DNA of 64,000 nt, from positions 1-64,000 of the forward strand of contig NZ_QQBJ01000021.1 of NCBI RefSeq assembly GCF_003347205.1. Direction: 5' to 3'. The DNA comes from Mycolicibacterium moriokaense (GTDB taxonomy: Bacteria > Actinomycetota > Actinomycetes > Mycobacteriales > Mycobacteriaceae). The position numbers were made by a program, and so were the translations under genes. The notes under the pieces are model-generated. The model was given only the letters and a program-made list of their open reading frames with translations, was not told the DNA's origin and searched no databases. Every line of letters begins with the position of its first letter. Positions within the stretch are counted from its first letter, which is position 1. Of this stretch, positions 28,446-37,447 are shown piece after piece.

Positions 28446-28510
28446 TGCGCAAGATTAGTTGCCCCCTGTTTCGGCGGGCAAACACGCGCGCGACGCGCCC
28501 CGAAATGATG

Positions 28511-28534
28511 GACAACGTACGTTGTCAATATTAT
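28511..28534 (+). promoter_or_regulatory. Perfect 16-bp palindrome with -10 box before the DUF2236 gene
   Basis: GACAACGTACGTTGTC (28511-28526) is a perfect palindrome. It lies immediately upstream of TATTAT (28529-28534), a near-consensus -10 hexamer whose start point would fall on or next to the GTG at 28544. A repressor bound to the palindrome would cover the -35 to -10 spacer. The size and symmetry fit a TetR-family operator; the cognate regulator is not adjacent. Confidence 0.7.
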
Positions 28535-28543
28535 CGTGAATAC

Positions 28544-29575
28544 GTGACGGTGAGCTCGACGACGAGGCGAACCAAGCAGGCCGATCCTCTGGGCCCCGAT
28601 TCCCTGACCTGGAAATATTTCGGCGACCTTCGCACCGGAATGATGGGCGTCTGGATCGGCGCGCTGCAGAACATGTATCCCGAACTCGGTGCAGGCGTCG
28701 AGGACCATTCGATCTTGCTGCGCGAACCGCTGCAGCGCGTGGCGCGGTCCGTCTACCCGATCATGGGCGTCGTCTACGACGGCGACCGGGCGGCGCAGAC
28801 CGGCGAGCAGATCAAGGGCTTTCACACCACCATCAAGGGCGTCGATTCCGCCGGCCGGCGCTACCACGCGCTGAACCCCGAAACCTTCTACTGGGCGCAC
28901 GCCACCTTCTTCATGCTGGTCATCAAAGTGGCCGAGTACTTCTGCGGCGGCCTCACCGACGCCGAGAAGCGTCAGCTCTTCGACGAGCACGTGCGGTGGT
29001 ACGCCCAGTACGGCATGAGCATGCGACCGGTGCCACGGTCATGGGAGGAGTTCTGTCAGTACTGGGATCGGGTGTGCACCGAAGACCTCGAGATCAATCG
29101 CGCGACCCTCGACATCTTTTCGATCCGCATTCCCAAGCCGTGGTTCGTGCTGATGCCGACGCCCGTCTGGGACCAGCTCTTCAAACCGATGGTGGCCGGA
29201 CAACGGTGGATCGCTGCGGGATTGTTCGACCCGGTGGTGCGGGAGAAGGCCGGCATGCGGTGGAGCGCGGGCGACGAAGTGCTGCTGCGGCTGTTCGGCA
29301 AGTTCGTCGAAATGGCGTTCGTCGTTGTGCCCGACGAGATTCGGCTGCACCCGCGTGCGCTCGCCGCCTACCGTCGGGCATCCGGCCGCAGCCGCGACGA
29401 CGCGCCGTTGGTCGAGGCGCCCGCGTTCATGGCGCCGCCGCGCGACCGCCGGGATCTGCCGATGCACTATGTGCCCCGGCGCAAGAGCCTCCTGGACCGC
29501 GCGGGCTCGCTGGTACATACCACGTTCTCGCTGGCCGGTCTACGCCCCGCGCGAGGCCGCAGTAACGCCGCATAA
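28544..29575 (+). CDS. DUF2236 / MpaB-type oxygenase family protein (Rv1645c-like)
   Basis: A 343-residue protein of the DUF2236 family, which includes heme-dependent latex-clearing-type and MpaB-like oxygenases. Helical segments RYHALNPETFYWAHATFF and EYFCGGLTDAEKRQLFDEH are typical, and His residues in these are potential heme ligands. GTG at 28544 follows the palindromic promoter directly, suggesting a leaderless mRNA. The upstream open frame is rejected. The stop codon lies in the first unit of a tandem repeat. Confidence 0.85.
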   Translation: MTVSSTTRRTKQADPLGPDSLTWKYFGDLRTGMMGVWIGALQNMYPELGAGVEDHSILLREPLQRVARSVYPIMGVVYDGDRAAQTGEQIKGFHTTIKGVDSAGRRYHALNPETFYWAHATFFMLVIKVAEYFCGGLTDAEKRQLFDEHVRWYAQYGMSMRPVPRSWEEFCQYWDRVCTEDLEINRATLDIFSIRIPKPWFVLMPTPVWDQLFKPMVAGQRWIAAGLFDPVVREKAGMRWSAGDEVLLRLFGKFVEMAFVVVPDEIRLHPRALAAYRRASGRSRDDAPLVEAPAFMAPPRDRRDLPMHYVPRRKSLLDRAGSLVHTTFSLAGLRPARGRSNAA

Positions 29576-29664
29576 GCTCCATCTGCTCCTCGCGTCCGCC
29601 TGAGCCCGATCTGCTCCTCGCGTCCGCCTGAGCCCGATCTGCTCCTCGCGTCCGCATAAGCTCC
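29572..29664. repeat. 28-bp tandem repeat, three units plus a partial
   Basis: Units at 29572-29599, 29600-29627 and 29628-29655 share the 19-bp core ATCTGCTCCTCGCGTCCGC. They are preceded by ATAAGCTCC (unit 1 and the terminal partial) or CTGAGCCCG (units 2 and 3). The first unit contains the TAA stop of the DUF2236 gene and the last partial unit ends 4 bp before the next ATG, so the array fills the whole intergenic space. Confidence 0.92.
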
Positions 29665-29668
29665 AAGC

Positions 29669-30919
29669 ATGCTCGAATGGTCTGACGTCGACATCGCCGT
29701 TCGCGACGCCGTGCGCGAGTTCGTCGACAAGGAGGTCCGCCCGCACGTCGACGCGCTGGAAAGCGGCGAGATGGAGCCCTACCCCATCATCCGCAAGCTC
29801 TTCACCACGTTCGGCATCGACGCGCTCGCGCGGGACTCGCTGGACAAGCGGCTGGCCCGGATGCGCGACGGCAGTGAGAAATCCGGCGGCGCGGCCGGCG
29901 GGATGTTCGGCGGCGACGGCGGGTCCGCGGGCATGGGCTTCGTCGTCGTCAGTGAGCTGTGCCGGGTCTGCATGGGCGTGGTGACCGGCATGGGCGTCAG
30001 CCTCGGGCTGACGGTGCCGACCATCGCGGGCCGCGGCACGCTCGCCCAGCAGGAGCGTTGGCTGCCCGAACTGGTCACCTACGAGAAGGTCGGCGCGTGG
30101 GCGATCACCGAGCCCGACTCCGGTTCGGATGCCTTCGGCGGCATGAAGTCCTACGTGGTGCGCGACGGTGAGGACTACATTCTCAACGGGCAGAAGACCT
30201 TCATCACCAACGGGCCCGACGCCGACGTGGTGGTGGTGTACGCCAAGCTGGACGAGGGCGACGGCATCGACAAACGCGACCGCAAGGTGCTCACGTTCGT
30301 GCTGGACCGCGGTATGGAGGGCTTCGTTCAGTCGAAGCCGTTCCGCAAGATGGGTATTCACAGCTCGCGCACCGGCGAACTGTTCTTCAACAACGTCCGA
30401 CTGGGCCGCGACCGATTGCTCGGCGAGACCGAAGGAGACCCCGCCGATTCCGCGAGCGACGGACGCACCAGCGCGCGATCCAATTTCTCCGCCGAGCGCA
30501 TCGGCGTCGCGGCAATGGCTCTCGGAGTCATCGAGGAGTGCCTGAAACTCTGTGTCGACTACGCGAAGACCCGGAAGCTGTGGGGTCAGGAGATCGCCCA
30601 GTTCCAGCTGATCCAGCTCAAGCTGGCCAGCATGGAGGTGGCCCGAATGAACGTGCGCAACATGCTGTTCCGCGTCATCGAAGCCGCCCAGACCGGGGCA
30701 ACGATCTCGCTGGCCGAGGCATCGGCCATCAAGTGGTACTGCTCGCAGGCGGCGACGGACGTCGCGATGGATGCGGTGCAACTGTTCGGCGGCAACGGCT
30801 ACATGACCGAGTACCGCGTCGAGCAACTCGCGCGCGACGCCAAATCGCTGATGATCTACGCCGGAAGCAACGAGGTGCAGATCACCCACGTGGCACGGGG
30901 CCTGCTCAGCGACGGCTAG
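29669..30919 (+). CDS. Acyl-CoA dehydrogenase
   Basis: A 416-residue FAD enzyme that oxidises an acyl-CoA to the enoyl-CoA. Segments AWAITEPDSGSDAFGGMK, DYILNGQKTFITNG and the C-terminal QLFGGNGYMTEYRVEQLARDAK with IYAGSNEVQ are diagnostic. A Gly-rich insertion (about residues 72-92) replaces the usual loop before the substrate-binding region. Start ATG lies directly after the tandem repeat. The substrate chain length cannot be told. The stop overlaps the convergent small gene by 4 bp. Confidence 0.93.
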   Translation: MLEWSDVDIAVRDAVREFVDKEVRPHVDALESGEMEPYPIIRKLFTTFGIDALARDSLDKRLARMRDGSEKSGGAAGGMFGGDGGSAGMGFVVVSELCRVCMGVVTGMGVSLGLTVPTIAGRGTLAQQERWLPELVTYEKVGAWAITEPDSGSDAFGGMKSYVVRDGEDYILNGQKTFITNGPDADVVVVYAKLDEGDGIDKRDRKVLTFVLDRGMEGFVQSKPFRKMGIHSSRTGELFFNNVRLGRDRLLGETEGDPADSASDGRTSARSNFSAERIGVAAMALGVIEECLKLCVDYAKTRKLWGQEIAQFQLIQLKLASMEVARMNVRNMLFRVIEAAQTGATISLAEASAIKWYCSQAATDVAMDAVQLFGGNGYMTEYRVEQLARDAKSLMIYAGSNEVQITHVARGLLSDG

Positions 30920-31248
30920 GCGGTCAGGCCCGCGTCTCGCCCCTTCGGCGTCGACAGCGCCGCGGCTTCCTCGTGAAGCGTTCGCACCCGCCCCACGATC
31001 CGATGCTCGATCGCGCGCGTCATGAAGCCCGGGCGGTAGTGACCTCGGCCGACCCGAACCGCCCGGCCGCGCGACACCTCCCACCGCAGCGCATCCGAGA
31101 TGGACTTCGACGGCCGCCCACCCGGCCGGAAGCCGTGGTATGCGAGCGCGTCGGCCAACTCCTCCACCACCGCCGGGCCGTGGTCGAACAGATACGCGGT
31201 GAGCAGGTAGCGGAGGTCTGTTCCGCTCACCGTCAGCAGTTCGGTCAT
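30916..31248 (-). CDS. Small possible DNA-binding protein
   Basis: A 110-residue protein from ATG at 31246-31248. The first 60 residues (LLTAYLFDHGPAVVEELADA, then SKSISDALRWEVSRGRAVRV) look like a winged helix-turn-helix, and the remainder is a short helical tail. I do not recognise a named family. Convergent with the acyl-CoA dehydrogenase gene. Confidence 0.6.
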   Translation of the reverse strand: MTELLTVSGTDLRYLLTAYLFDHGPAVVEELADALAYHGFRPGGRPSKSISDALRWEVSRGRAVRVGRGHYRPGFMTRAIEHRIVGRVRTLHEEAAALSTPKGRDAGLTA

Positions 31249-31387
31249 CGTCAGACCATGACATGGGGGTCCGACACCGACGAATTGTCGCTCGTTTGTC
31301 GCTGTGGTGTCGCTCGCCGGCGGCGACTGTGCAGAATTTGACGGCTGCACCGGCGAGTCGCGTACGTAACTGCCCGGTCGCGAGGGA

Positions 31388-32161
31388 CTACCCGCCGCGA
31401 TGCGCCTTCGCGCTCTGGTACAGGCAGATCGCCGCTGCGGCGGCCACATTGAGGCTCTCCGCCCCGCCCGCCATCGGAATACGGATGCGGTCGGCGGCCA
31501 TCGCCGCCAACTCTGCGGGCAGGCCGTGCGACTCGGGACCGAAAAGCCACGCCGTCGGGCCCGACAGATCGGCGTCATCCAGGCTGGTGTCGCCGTCCAC
31601 AGTGGTGGCCAACACCCGCAGACCGGCCCCCGAAAGCACCGAGACCGCTGCCTCCGCGTCCGTCTCGGACACCACCGGAATGGCGAAGATACTGCCCGCG
31701 GAGGCTCGCAGACATTTGCCGTTGTACGGATCGACGCTGTTGCCCGCGAGGACGACGGCGTCAGCGCCCATCGCGTCTGCGATCCGGATCACGGTGCCCG
31801 CATTGCCCGGTTCGGAGATCTCTGCGGCGACGGCGACCAACCGCGGGTGCTCGGCCAGCACATCGGCCATGGTCGTCGACGGGACATCGCATACCGCGAC
31901 AAGCCCAACCGGTGTCACAGTGTCCGACAAGGCTTTCGCGGCGCGGTCGGTGACGACATGAACCGTCGCGTCAGCCAGCAGCCCGCCGAAACGGTCTAAC
32001 GCGGCTTTGGTGACAAAGACCTCGATGACAAGACCGCGGCGCAACGCCGCCTCGACGAGGTTGGGCCCCTCGGCGAGGAAGCGTCCGGCGCGACGCCGAC
32101 CGACATGGCGATGCAGCTTGATGGCCGCCGCCACTCGGTCGGCGCGCTCGGTGAGTGTCAG
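31388..32161 (-). CDS. tsnR: SpoU/TrmH-type 23S rRNA methyltransferase with a non-canonical start
   Basis: A 2'-O-ribose methyltransferase of the SPOUT class (Rv1644-like). The knot signature is seen in [30 protein letters not shown] and [18 protein letters not shown]. No ATG, GTG or TTG occurs at the expected start. The best candidate is CTG at 32159-32161, which overlaps the rplT stop as CTGA and gives 257 residues, near the 260 I recall for M. tuberculosis. The fallback start is GTG at 32132-32134, which loses nine residues. Confidence 0.85.
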   Translation of the reverse strand: MTLTERADRVAAAIKLHRHVGRRRAGRFLAEGPNLVEAALRRGLVIEVFVTKAALDRFGGLLADATVHVVTDRAAKALSDTVTPVGLVAVCDVPSTTMADVLAEHPRLVAVAAEISEPGNAGTVIRIADAMGADAVVLAGNSVDPYNGKCLRASAGSIFAIPVVSETDAEAAVSVLSGAGLRVLATTVDGDTSLDDADLSGPTAWLFGPESHGLPAELAAMAADRIRIPMAGGAESLNVAAAAAICLYQSAKAHRGG

Positions 32162-32577
32162 GCAGCCTCGCCGGAGCCTGATGTCGCCGGCCGAGCGGCT
32201 CCGGACGGTGCGTTCACATCGGCAGGCAGCGCGCCCTTGGCGACCTCCACCAGCGCGGTGAAGGCGGCCGGGTCGCTGACGGCGATCTCGGCGAGGTTCT
32301 TGCGGTCCACCTCGACTCCGGCGGCCTTGAGGCCCTGAATGAGTCGGTTGTAGGTGATGTCGTTCGCGCGGGCAGCGGCGTTGATCCGGGAGATCCACAG
32401 CTTGCGGAACTCACCCTTGCGGGCCCGCCGGTCACGGTACGCATAGTTGAGCGAATGCAGCTGCTGCTCTTTGGCTTTGCGGTACAGCCGCGACCGCTGA
32501 CCACGGTAGCCCTTGGAGGCCTTGAGGATTGTCCGCCGCTTCTTCTGGGCGTTGACTGCGCGCTTCACGCGTGCCAT
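32158..32577 (-). CDS. rplT: Ribosomal protein L20
   Basis: A large-subunit assembly protein. The 139-residue sequence begins [15 protein letters not shown] and is canonical through the globular domain ([20 protein letters not shown]). From memory the M. tuberculosis protein ends NAPSGEAA at 129 residues. Here ten extra residues sit between PSG and EAA, encoded by the dispersed repeat. Third gene of infC-rpmI-rplT. Confidence 0.97.
   Translation of the reverse strand: MARVKRAVNAQKKRRTILKASKGYRGQRSRLYRKAKEQQLHSLNYAYRDRRARKGEFRKLWISRINAAARANDITYNRLIQGLKAAGVEVDRKNLAEIAVSDPAAFTALVEVAKGALPADVNAPSGAARPATSGSGEAA
32180..32204. repeat. Dispersed 25-bp repeat at the 3' end of rplT
   Basis: Identical over 25 bp, in reverse complement relative to the window strand, to the two copies in argR (16541-16565 and 16571-16595). 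Relative to the gene strand, all three copies lie inside coding sequence near a protein terminus, and they add a multiple of three bases. Confidence 0.85.
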
Positions 32578-32626
32578 GAGGGTGTTCCTATTCTCGTTCG
32601 GTCGTAAGGTCTGGTGCGCGCGGTGT

Positions 32627-32821
32627 CTAGCCGCTGAGCAGCTTCTTGATGCGCCGCTTGTCGTTGGCCGACACCTCGGTGCGCCCCTCGAGGCGACGGG
32701 TACGTGTGCTCGGCTTGTATTCGAGCAAGTGCCTGCGGTTGGCCTTCTCCCGCACGATCTTTCCGGTGCCGGTCTTCCGGAACCGCTTGGAGGCGCCGCT
32801 GTGGGTCTTCGCCTTGGGCAT
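32627..32821 (-). CDS. rpmI: Ribosomal protein L35
   Basis: 64 residues with the canonical [21 protein letters not shown]-terminus and the basic RRLEGRTEV segment. It sits 33 bp after infC and 49 bp before rplT on the same strand, the universal infC-rpmI-rplT order. Confidence 0.97.
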   Translation of the reverse strand: MPKAKTHSGASKRFRKTGTGKIVREKANRRHLLEYKPSTRTRRLEGRTEVSANDKRRIKKLLSG

Positions 32822-32854
32822 GTCTTATCTGTCCTGTCGTTCTTCGTTGAAGTT

Positions 32855-33445
32855 CTACGATGCGTTCGGCTCTTGGGGGGCTGGCCGCTCCCCCGGCGCC
32901 TCGGCCTGCTGCGCCGCCTTGGCGCGAGTCTTCGCGCCGCGATGCGGTGCCAGCACCATCGTCATGTTGCGGCCGTCCTGCTTGGCTGACGTCTCGACGA
33001 AGCCGTAGTCGGCCACGTCGGCGCCGAGTCGCTGCAACAGCCGGTAGCCCAACTCGGGCCGCGACTGTTCGCGTCCGCGGAACATGATCGTCACCTTGAC
33101 CTTGGACCCCGCCTCGAGGAAGCGGACGACGTGACCTTTCTTGGTCTCGTAGTCGTGGTCGTCGATCTTGGGACGCAGCTTCTGTTCCTTGACGACGGTC
33201 TGCTGCTGGTTCTTGCGAGACTCGCGAGCCTTCTGCGCCGTCTCGTACTTGTACTTTCCGTAGTCCATGATCTTGCAGACCGGCGGTCTGGCGTTCGGGG
33301 CTACTTCGACAAGGTCGAGGTCGGCGTCCGCGGCGACGCGAAGGGCGTCTTCGATGCGCACGATGCCTACCTGCTCGCCACCCGGTCCGATCAGGCGGAC
33401 TTCAGGTACTCGAATGCGCTCGTTGACGCGGGTCTCAGTGCTGAT
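32855..33445 (-). CDS. infC: Translation initiation factor IF-3, AUC start
   Basis: Binds the 30S subunit and discriminates against non-standard start codons. 196 residues: an N-domain ([21 protein letters not shown]), a linker helix ([19 protein letters not shown]) and a C-domain ([24 protein letters not shown]). The predicted start is ATC at 33443-33445, because a perfect AGGAGG (33450-33455) lies 4 bases before it and the N-terminus then matches known IF-3. An in-frame ATG at 33481 lacks a good ribosome site. A rare start codon would allow IF-3 to repress its own translation. Confidence 0.93.
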   Translation of the reverse strand: MSTETRVNERIRVPEVRLIGPGGEQVGIVRIEDALRVAADADLDLVEVAPNARPPVCKIMDYGKYKYETAQKARESRKNQQQTVVKEQKLRPKIDDHDYETKKGHVVRFLEAGSKVKVTIMFRGREQSRPELGYRLLQRLGADVADYGFVETSAKQDGRNMTMVLAPHRGAKTRAKAAQQAEAPGERPAPQEPNAS

Positions 33446-33489
33446 GGGGCCTCCTATGTTGTCCTCTTCGAGGAACCCCATTCCACCAG

Positions 33490-33516
33490 CGAAAAGGCCC
33501 TGCACTAAGCAGGGCC
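33490..33516 (-). terminator. Terminator-like hairpin (possible attenuator) in the infC leader
   Basis: On the minus strand GGCCCTGC-TTAGT-GCAGGGCC (33496-33516) is a perfect 8-bp GC-rich stem followed by TTTT (33492-33495). It lies about 50 bases upstream of the infC start, where a terminator can only act as an attenuator. Confidence 0.7.
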
Positions 33517-33530
33517 CAAAGCCGACCAGG

Positions 33531-33626
33531 ACAGGCACCGTGTGCCTGTGACCGGACCACTGCACCGTTATGGTCAGTGGTGGGAGTTGGGACTCCACTT
33601 TTCGGTCCTGACCCTTCGGTCAGGAC
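33531..33626 (-). promoter_or_regulatory. Structured infC leader, two further hairpins
   Basis: ACAGGCAC/GTGCCTGT (33531-33538 and 33542-33549, 3-base loop) and GTCCTGACC/GGTCAGGAC (33605-33613 and 33618-33626, 4-base loop) are perfect stems in the transcript upstream of the attenuator-like hairpin. Together they suggest a leader RNA controlling the infC-rpmI-rplT operon, as L20-responsive leaders do in Firmicutes. I cannot show homology to those. Confidence 0.6.
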
Positions 33627-33683
33627 GGTACTTCCTTGTCCCTGGCGTAGGCCGGGACGGTCGCGCATGCCAGTCTAGCAGGC

Positions 33684-34019
33684 ATGACCGATGGCATTAG
33701 CATCCGCGAACTGGCCGACATTCCGGCGGTTGAGGTCATCACCCGGGCGGCGGTGATGTTGATGAGCGCCGCGGCGGAGAAACTCGGCCTGTCGGCGGAG
33801 AACCCCGACGACAGCCCGCACCGCGACCTCGACGAGGCCCGCAGGCTGATCACCGCCCTCGCCGGCCTGGTGAGCGCATCGGCCGAATACCTCGGGCCCC
33901 ACGCGGGCCCGGTCCGCGACGGCTTGAAGAGCCTACAGTTGGCGTTCCGCGAATCCAGCGCCGTTCCCGACGAACCCGGGCGCGGCCCCGGCGAGAAACA
34001 CACAGGTCCGGTCTTCTAG
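33684..34019 (+). CDS. DUF1844 family protein
   Basis: A 111-residue protein. The stretch VITRAAVMLMSAAAEKLGL and DLDEARRLITALAGLVSA is the DUF1844 pattern, and the C-terminus is Pro/Gly-rich and disordered. Function unknown. It is divergent from the infC leader and 72 bp upstream of lysX. Confidence 0.82.
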   Translation: MTDGISIRELADIPAVEVITRAAVMLMSAAAEKLGLSAENPDDSPHRDLDEARRLITALAGLVSASAEYLGPHAGPVRDGLKSLQLAFRESSAVPDEPGRGPGEKHTGPVF

Positions 34020-34091
34020 CTCTGCTACCTACTACTCCTCGCGTGCGCGGTCACACCCATTTGCGAGCTTGAGCGAATATCCTGCGCGCTT

Positions 34092-37000
34092 ATGACCCTC
34101 ACGAGTCCGCCGCTGGTGCGACCCAAATCTCGATACTTCTGGGTTCCCGCGGCCGCTGGCTGGATCGTCGGCATCATCGCGACGCTGTCGCTGATCGCGA
34201 GCCTTTCGCCACTGGTGCGCGCGATCATCAGGATTCCGCGCGAGTTCGTCAACGACTACATCTTCAACTTTCCCGACACGAGCTTCGCCTGGGCTTTCGT
34301 GCTGGCCCTGTTGGCTGCGGCGCTGGCGGCGCGCAAGCGGATCGCGTGGCTGATCCTCGTTCTGTACCTGGTGGCCTCGATCGCCTGGAACGTCGGCGAC
34401 ATCTTCACCGGCGACGAGGACTGGTGGCAGGAAAGCGGCGAGATGATCGGCCTTGCGTTCCACCTCGCCGCGACCGCGCTGCTGCTGCTCGCCCGCAAGG
34501 AGTTCTGGGCGAAGGTGCGCCGCGGTGCGCTGTTCAAGGCGGCAATAACCCTGGTGGCGGGCATGGCCGTCGGAATCCTGGTCGGTTGGGGGCTGCTCGA
34601 GTTGTTCCCCGGAACGCTGGAGCGCGACTATCGGCTGGCCTACTCGGTGAACCGGGTGGTGGCCTTCGCCGGCGTCGGCGCCAACGCGTTCGACGGCCAG
34701 CACACCCACATCTTCGTCAACGCTCTGCTCGGGTTGTTCGGCGCGCTGGCGCTGATGGTCGCGGCCATCGTGCTGTTCCGGTCGCAACGTTCGGCGAATG
34801 CGCTGACGGGCGAGGACGAGTCGGCCATTCGGGGCCTGCTGGAGCTGTACGGGAAGAACGACTCGCTCGGCTACTTCGCCACCCGTCGGGACAAGGCCGC
34901 CGTGTTCGCGCCCAACGGGCGCGCCGCCATCACCTACCGGGTCGAGGTCGGCGTCTGCCTGGCCAGCGGCGACCCGGTGGGCGAGCCGAAGTCGTGGCCG
35001 CAGGCGATCGAGGCCTGGCTTCGGCTGTGCCAGGAGTACGGCTGGGCGCCGGGTGTGATGGGCGCCAGTTCCGCTGGGGCGGAGGCGTTCCGGGCGGCCG
35101 GACTCAACGCGCTGCAATTGGGCGACGAAGCGATCCTGCACCCCGACGGGTACCGGCTTTCCGGCCCGGACATGCGTGCGGTCCGGCAGGCGGTGACGCG
35201 CGCACGGCGGGCAGGTCTGACGGTGCGGATGCGCCGCCACCGCGACATCGCGCCCGAGGAGATGGTCCAGGTCATCAAGCGGGCCGACACCTGGCGTGAC
35301 ACCGAAGACGAGCGCGGCTTCTCGATGGCGCTGGGCAGACTCGGCGACCCCGCCGACGGCGACTGCCTGCTGGTGGAGGCGGTGCAGCGCCAGGACACCG
35401 TGGTGGCCATGCTGTCGCTCGTCCCCTGGGGCAACAACGGCGTCTCGCTCGACTTGATGCGGCGTTCGCCGCAATCACCCAACGGCACCATCGAGTTGAT
35501 GGTGACCGAGCTGCTTCAACAGTCCGAAGGCATTGGCGTCAGCCGTGTCTCGCTGAACTTCGCGATGTTCCGGTCGGCGTTCGAACAGGGTGCACAACTG
35601 GGCGCGGGCCCGATCGCCCGGTTGTGGCGCGCGTTGCTGGTCTTCTTCTCCAGGTGGTGGCAGCTGGAGACGCTGTACCGCTCGAACATGAAGTACAAGC
35701 CCGAGTGGGTGCCGCGCTACGCCTGCTACGAAGACGCCCGGCTGGTGCCGCGGGTCGGTGTCGCCTCCGTGATCGCTGAAGGCTTTCTGGTGCTTCCGTT
35801 CTCGCGCCGCGACGAACAGCACACCGGACAGCACATCGCGGCGCCGGAGAATCTGCTCGCCACGGGCCTGCTGCACCATGACGGCACCGCGCCCGACTTG
35901 GAGGAACTGCAGGCCGATCTGCCCGAGAACGGCGACGCGGCGCGACTGCCCGAGCAGGTGCGGGTGCGGATGGCCAAGTTGAAGGAACTGCAGGACCGCG
36001 GTGTCGACGCCTACCCGGTGGGGAAGGTCCCGAGCCACACCGTCGCGCAGGCGACCGACGCCGTCGACGGATCCGCGGTCACCGTGGCCGGCCGGGTGCT
36101 GCGGATCCGCGACTACGGCGGGGTGCTGTTCGCCGCGCTGCGCGATTGGTCCGGTGAAACCCAACTGCTGTTCGACAATTCGCAGTTGGACTCCGGCAGC
36201 ACCGCAGACTTCACCGGCTCCATCGATCTCGGCGACCTGATCGAGGTGACCGGGACAATGGGCAAGAGCCGGCAAGGCACCCAATCGCTGATCGTCGGTG
36301 GCTGGCGGCTGATCGGGAAATGTCTGCGGCCGCTGCCCGACAAGTGGAAGGGGCTGACCGACCAGGAGGCGCGGGTGCGCGCCCGCTACGTCGACCTGGC
36401 GATCAACACCGAGGCTCGCGACCTGATCAAGGCTCGCAGCGGCGTGTTGCGCGCCATTCGCGAAACGCTGATCGGCAAAGGCTTTCTCGAGGTCGAGACG
36501 CCGATCCTGCAACAGATCCACGGCGGAGCCAATGCCCGCCCGTTCCTCACTCATATCAACGCCTACGACCTCGACCTCTACCTGCGCATCGCGCCCGAGC
36601 TGTACCTAAAGCGTTTGTGCGTCGGTGGAGTCGAGCGGGTTTTCGAGCTCGGGCGCGCCTTCCGCAACGAAGGGGTCGACTTCAGCCACAACCCCGAATT
36701 CACTCTGCTGGAGGCGTATCAGGCGCACGCCGACTACACCGTGTGGATCGACGGCTGCCGCGAGCTGATCCAGAACGCTGCCCGAGCCGCCAACGGCGAG
36801 CAGGTGTTTCTGCGCCCCGGCGACGACGGCACGCTGGCCAAGGTCGACATCTCCGGAGAGTGGACGGTCAAGACCGTGCACGGCGCCGTATCGGAAGCCC
36901 TCGGCGAAGAGATCGGCCCCGACACGGAGTTGAGCACACTCCGAAAGCTCTGCGACGCAGCCGATATCCCCTACCTCACACATTGGGACGCCGGCGCGGT

Positions 37001-37400
37001 GGTGCTGGAGCTCTACGAGCGGCTCGTCGAGGACCGCACCGAAGAGCCCACGTTCTACAAGGACTTCCCGACGTCGGTGTCGCCGCTGACCCGCCCGCAC
37101 CGCAGCATCCCCGGGGTGGCCGAGCGCTGGGACCTGGTGGCGTGGGGTGTCGAGCTGGGCACCGCCTACAGCGAACTGACCGATCCCGTCGAACAGCGCA
37201 GGCGGTTACAGGAGCAGTCGCTGCTGGCAGCCGGTGGCGATCCGGAGGCGATGGAACTCGACGAGGATTTCCTGCAGGCGATGGAGTACGCGATGCCGCC
37301 GACGGGCGGCTTGGGCATGGGGGTCGACCGGGTGGTGATGCTGATCACCGGCCGAAGCATCCGCGAGACGCTGCCCTTCCCGCTGGCCAAACCCCGCTAG
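34092..37400 (+). CDS. lysX: Bifunctional lysyl-tRNA synthetase / lysylphosphatidylglycerol synthase
   Basis: An 1102-residue mycobacterial fusion. The N-terminal ~240 residues form about six transmembrane helices. Residues ~245-560 form the DUF2156 aminoacyltransferase domain ([26 protein letters not shown]). The C-terminal ~500 residues are a class II LysRS with an OB-fold ([19 protein letters not shown]), motif 2 ([15 protein letters not shown]) and motif 3 ([13 protein letters not shown]). It adds lysine to phosphatidylglycerol at the membrane, lowering surface charge and giving cationic-peptide resistance (known for Rv1640c). Confidence 0.96.
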   Translation: MTLTSPPLVRPKSRYFWVPAAAGWIVGIIATLSLIASLSPLVRAIIRIPREFVNDYIFNFPDTSFAWAFVLALLAAALAARKRIAWLILVLYLVASIAWNVGDIFTGDEDWWQESGEMIGLAFHLAATALLLLARKEFWAKVRRGALFKAAITLVAGMAVGILVGWGLLELFPGTLERDYRLAYSVNRVVAFAGVGANAFDGQHTHIFVNALLGLFGALALMVAAIVLFRSQRSANALTGEDESAIRGLLELYGKNDSLGYFATRRDKAAVFAPNGRAAITYRVEVGVCLASGDPVGEPKSWPQAIEAWLRLCQEYGWAPGVMGASSAGAEAFRAAGLNALQLGDEAILHPDGYRLSGPDMRAVRQAVTRARRAGLTVRMRRHRDIAPEEMVQVIKRADTWRDTEDERGFSMALGRLGDPADGDCLLVEAVQRQDTVVAMLSLVPWGNNGVSLDLMRRSPQSPNGTIELMVTELLQQSEGIGVSRVSLNFAMFRSAFEQGAQLGAGPIARLWRALLVFFSRWWQLETLYRSNMKYKPEWVPRYACYEDARLVPRVGVASVIAEGFLVLPFSRRDEQHTGQHIAAPENLLATGLLHHDGTAPDLEELQADLPENGDAARLPEQVRVRMAKLKELQDRGVDAYPVGKVPSHTVAQATDAVDGSAVTVAGRVLRIRDYGGVLFAALRDWSGETQLLFDNSQLDSGSTADFTGSIDLGDLIEVTGTMGKSRQGTQSLIVGGWRLIGKCLRPLPDKWKGLTDQEARVRARYVDLAINTEARDLIKARSGVLRAIRETLIGKGFLEVETPILQQIHGGANARPFLTHINAYDLDLYLRIAPELYLKRLCVGGVERVFELGRAFRNEGVDFSHNPEFTLLEAYQAHADYTVWIDGCRELIQNAARAANGEQVFLRPGDDGTLAKVDISGEWTVKTVHGAVSEALGEEIGPDTELSTLRKLCDAADIPYLTHWDAGAVVLELYERLVEDRTEEPTFYKDFPTSVSPLTRPHRSIPGVAERWDLVAWGVELGTAYSELTDPVEQRRRLQEQSLLAAGGDPEAMELDEDFLQAMEYAMPPTGGLGMGVDRVVMLITGRSIRETLPFPLAKPR

Positions 37401-37447
37401 CAGCTCACTCACAGCCCGCCACAAGGTGGGCGCGCCACGATGTTGCG

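Noticed and set aside
29572-29664. CRISPR array
   Set aside because: Units follow one another without variable spacers and no cas gene is present.
29540-31264. 574-codon minus-strand frame
   Set aside because: Antisense to the acyl-CoA dehydrogenase and the tandem array; composition is shadow-like.
31249-31387. Regulatory repeat of TGTCGCT in a 139-bp gap
   Set aside because: Three short matches only, no symmetry and no promoter; I see nothing firm in this gap.
33481-33598. Longer IF-3 from upstream codons
   Set aside because: The extra N-terminal residues are not IF-3 like and run through the leader hairpin; AGGAGG points to the ATC.
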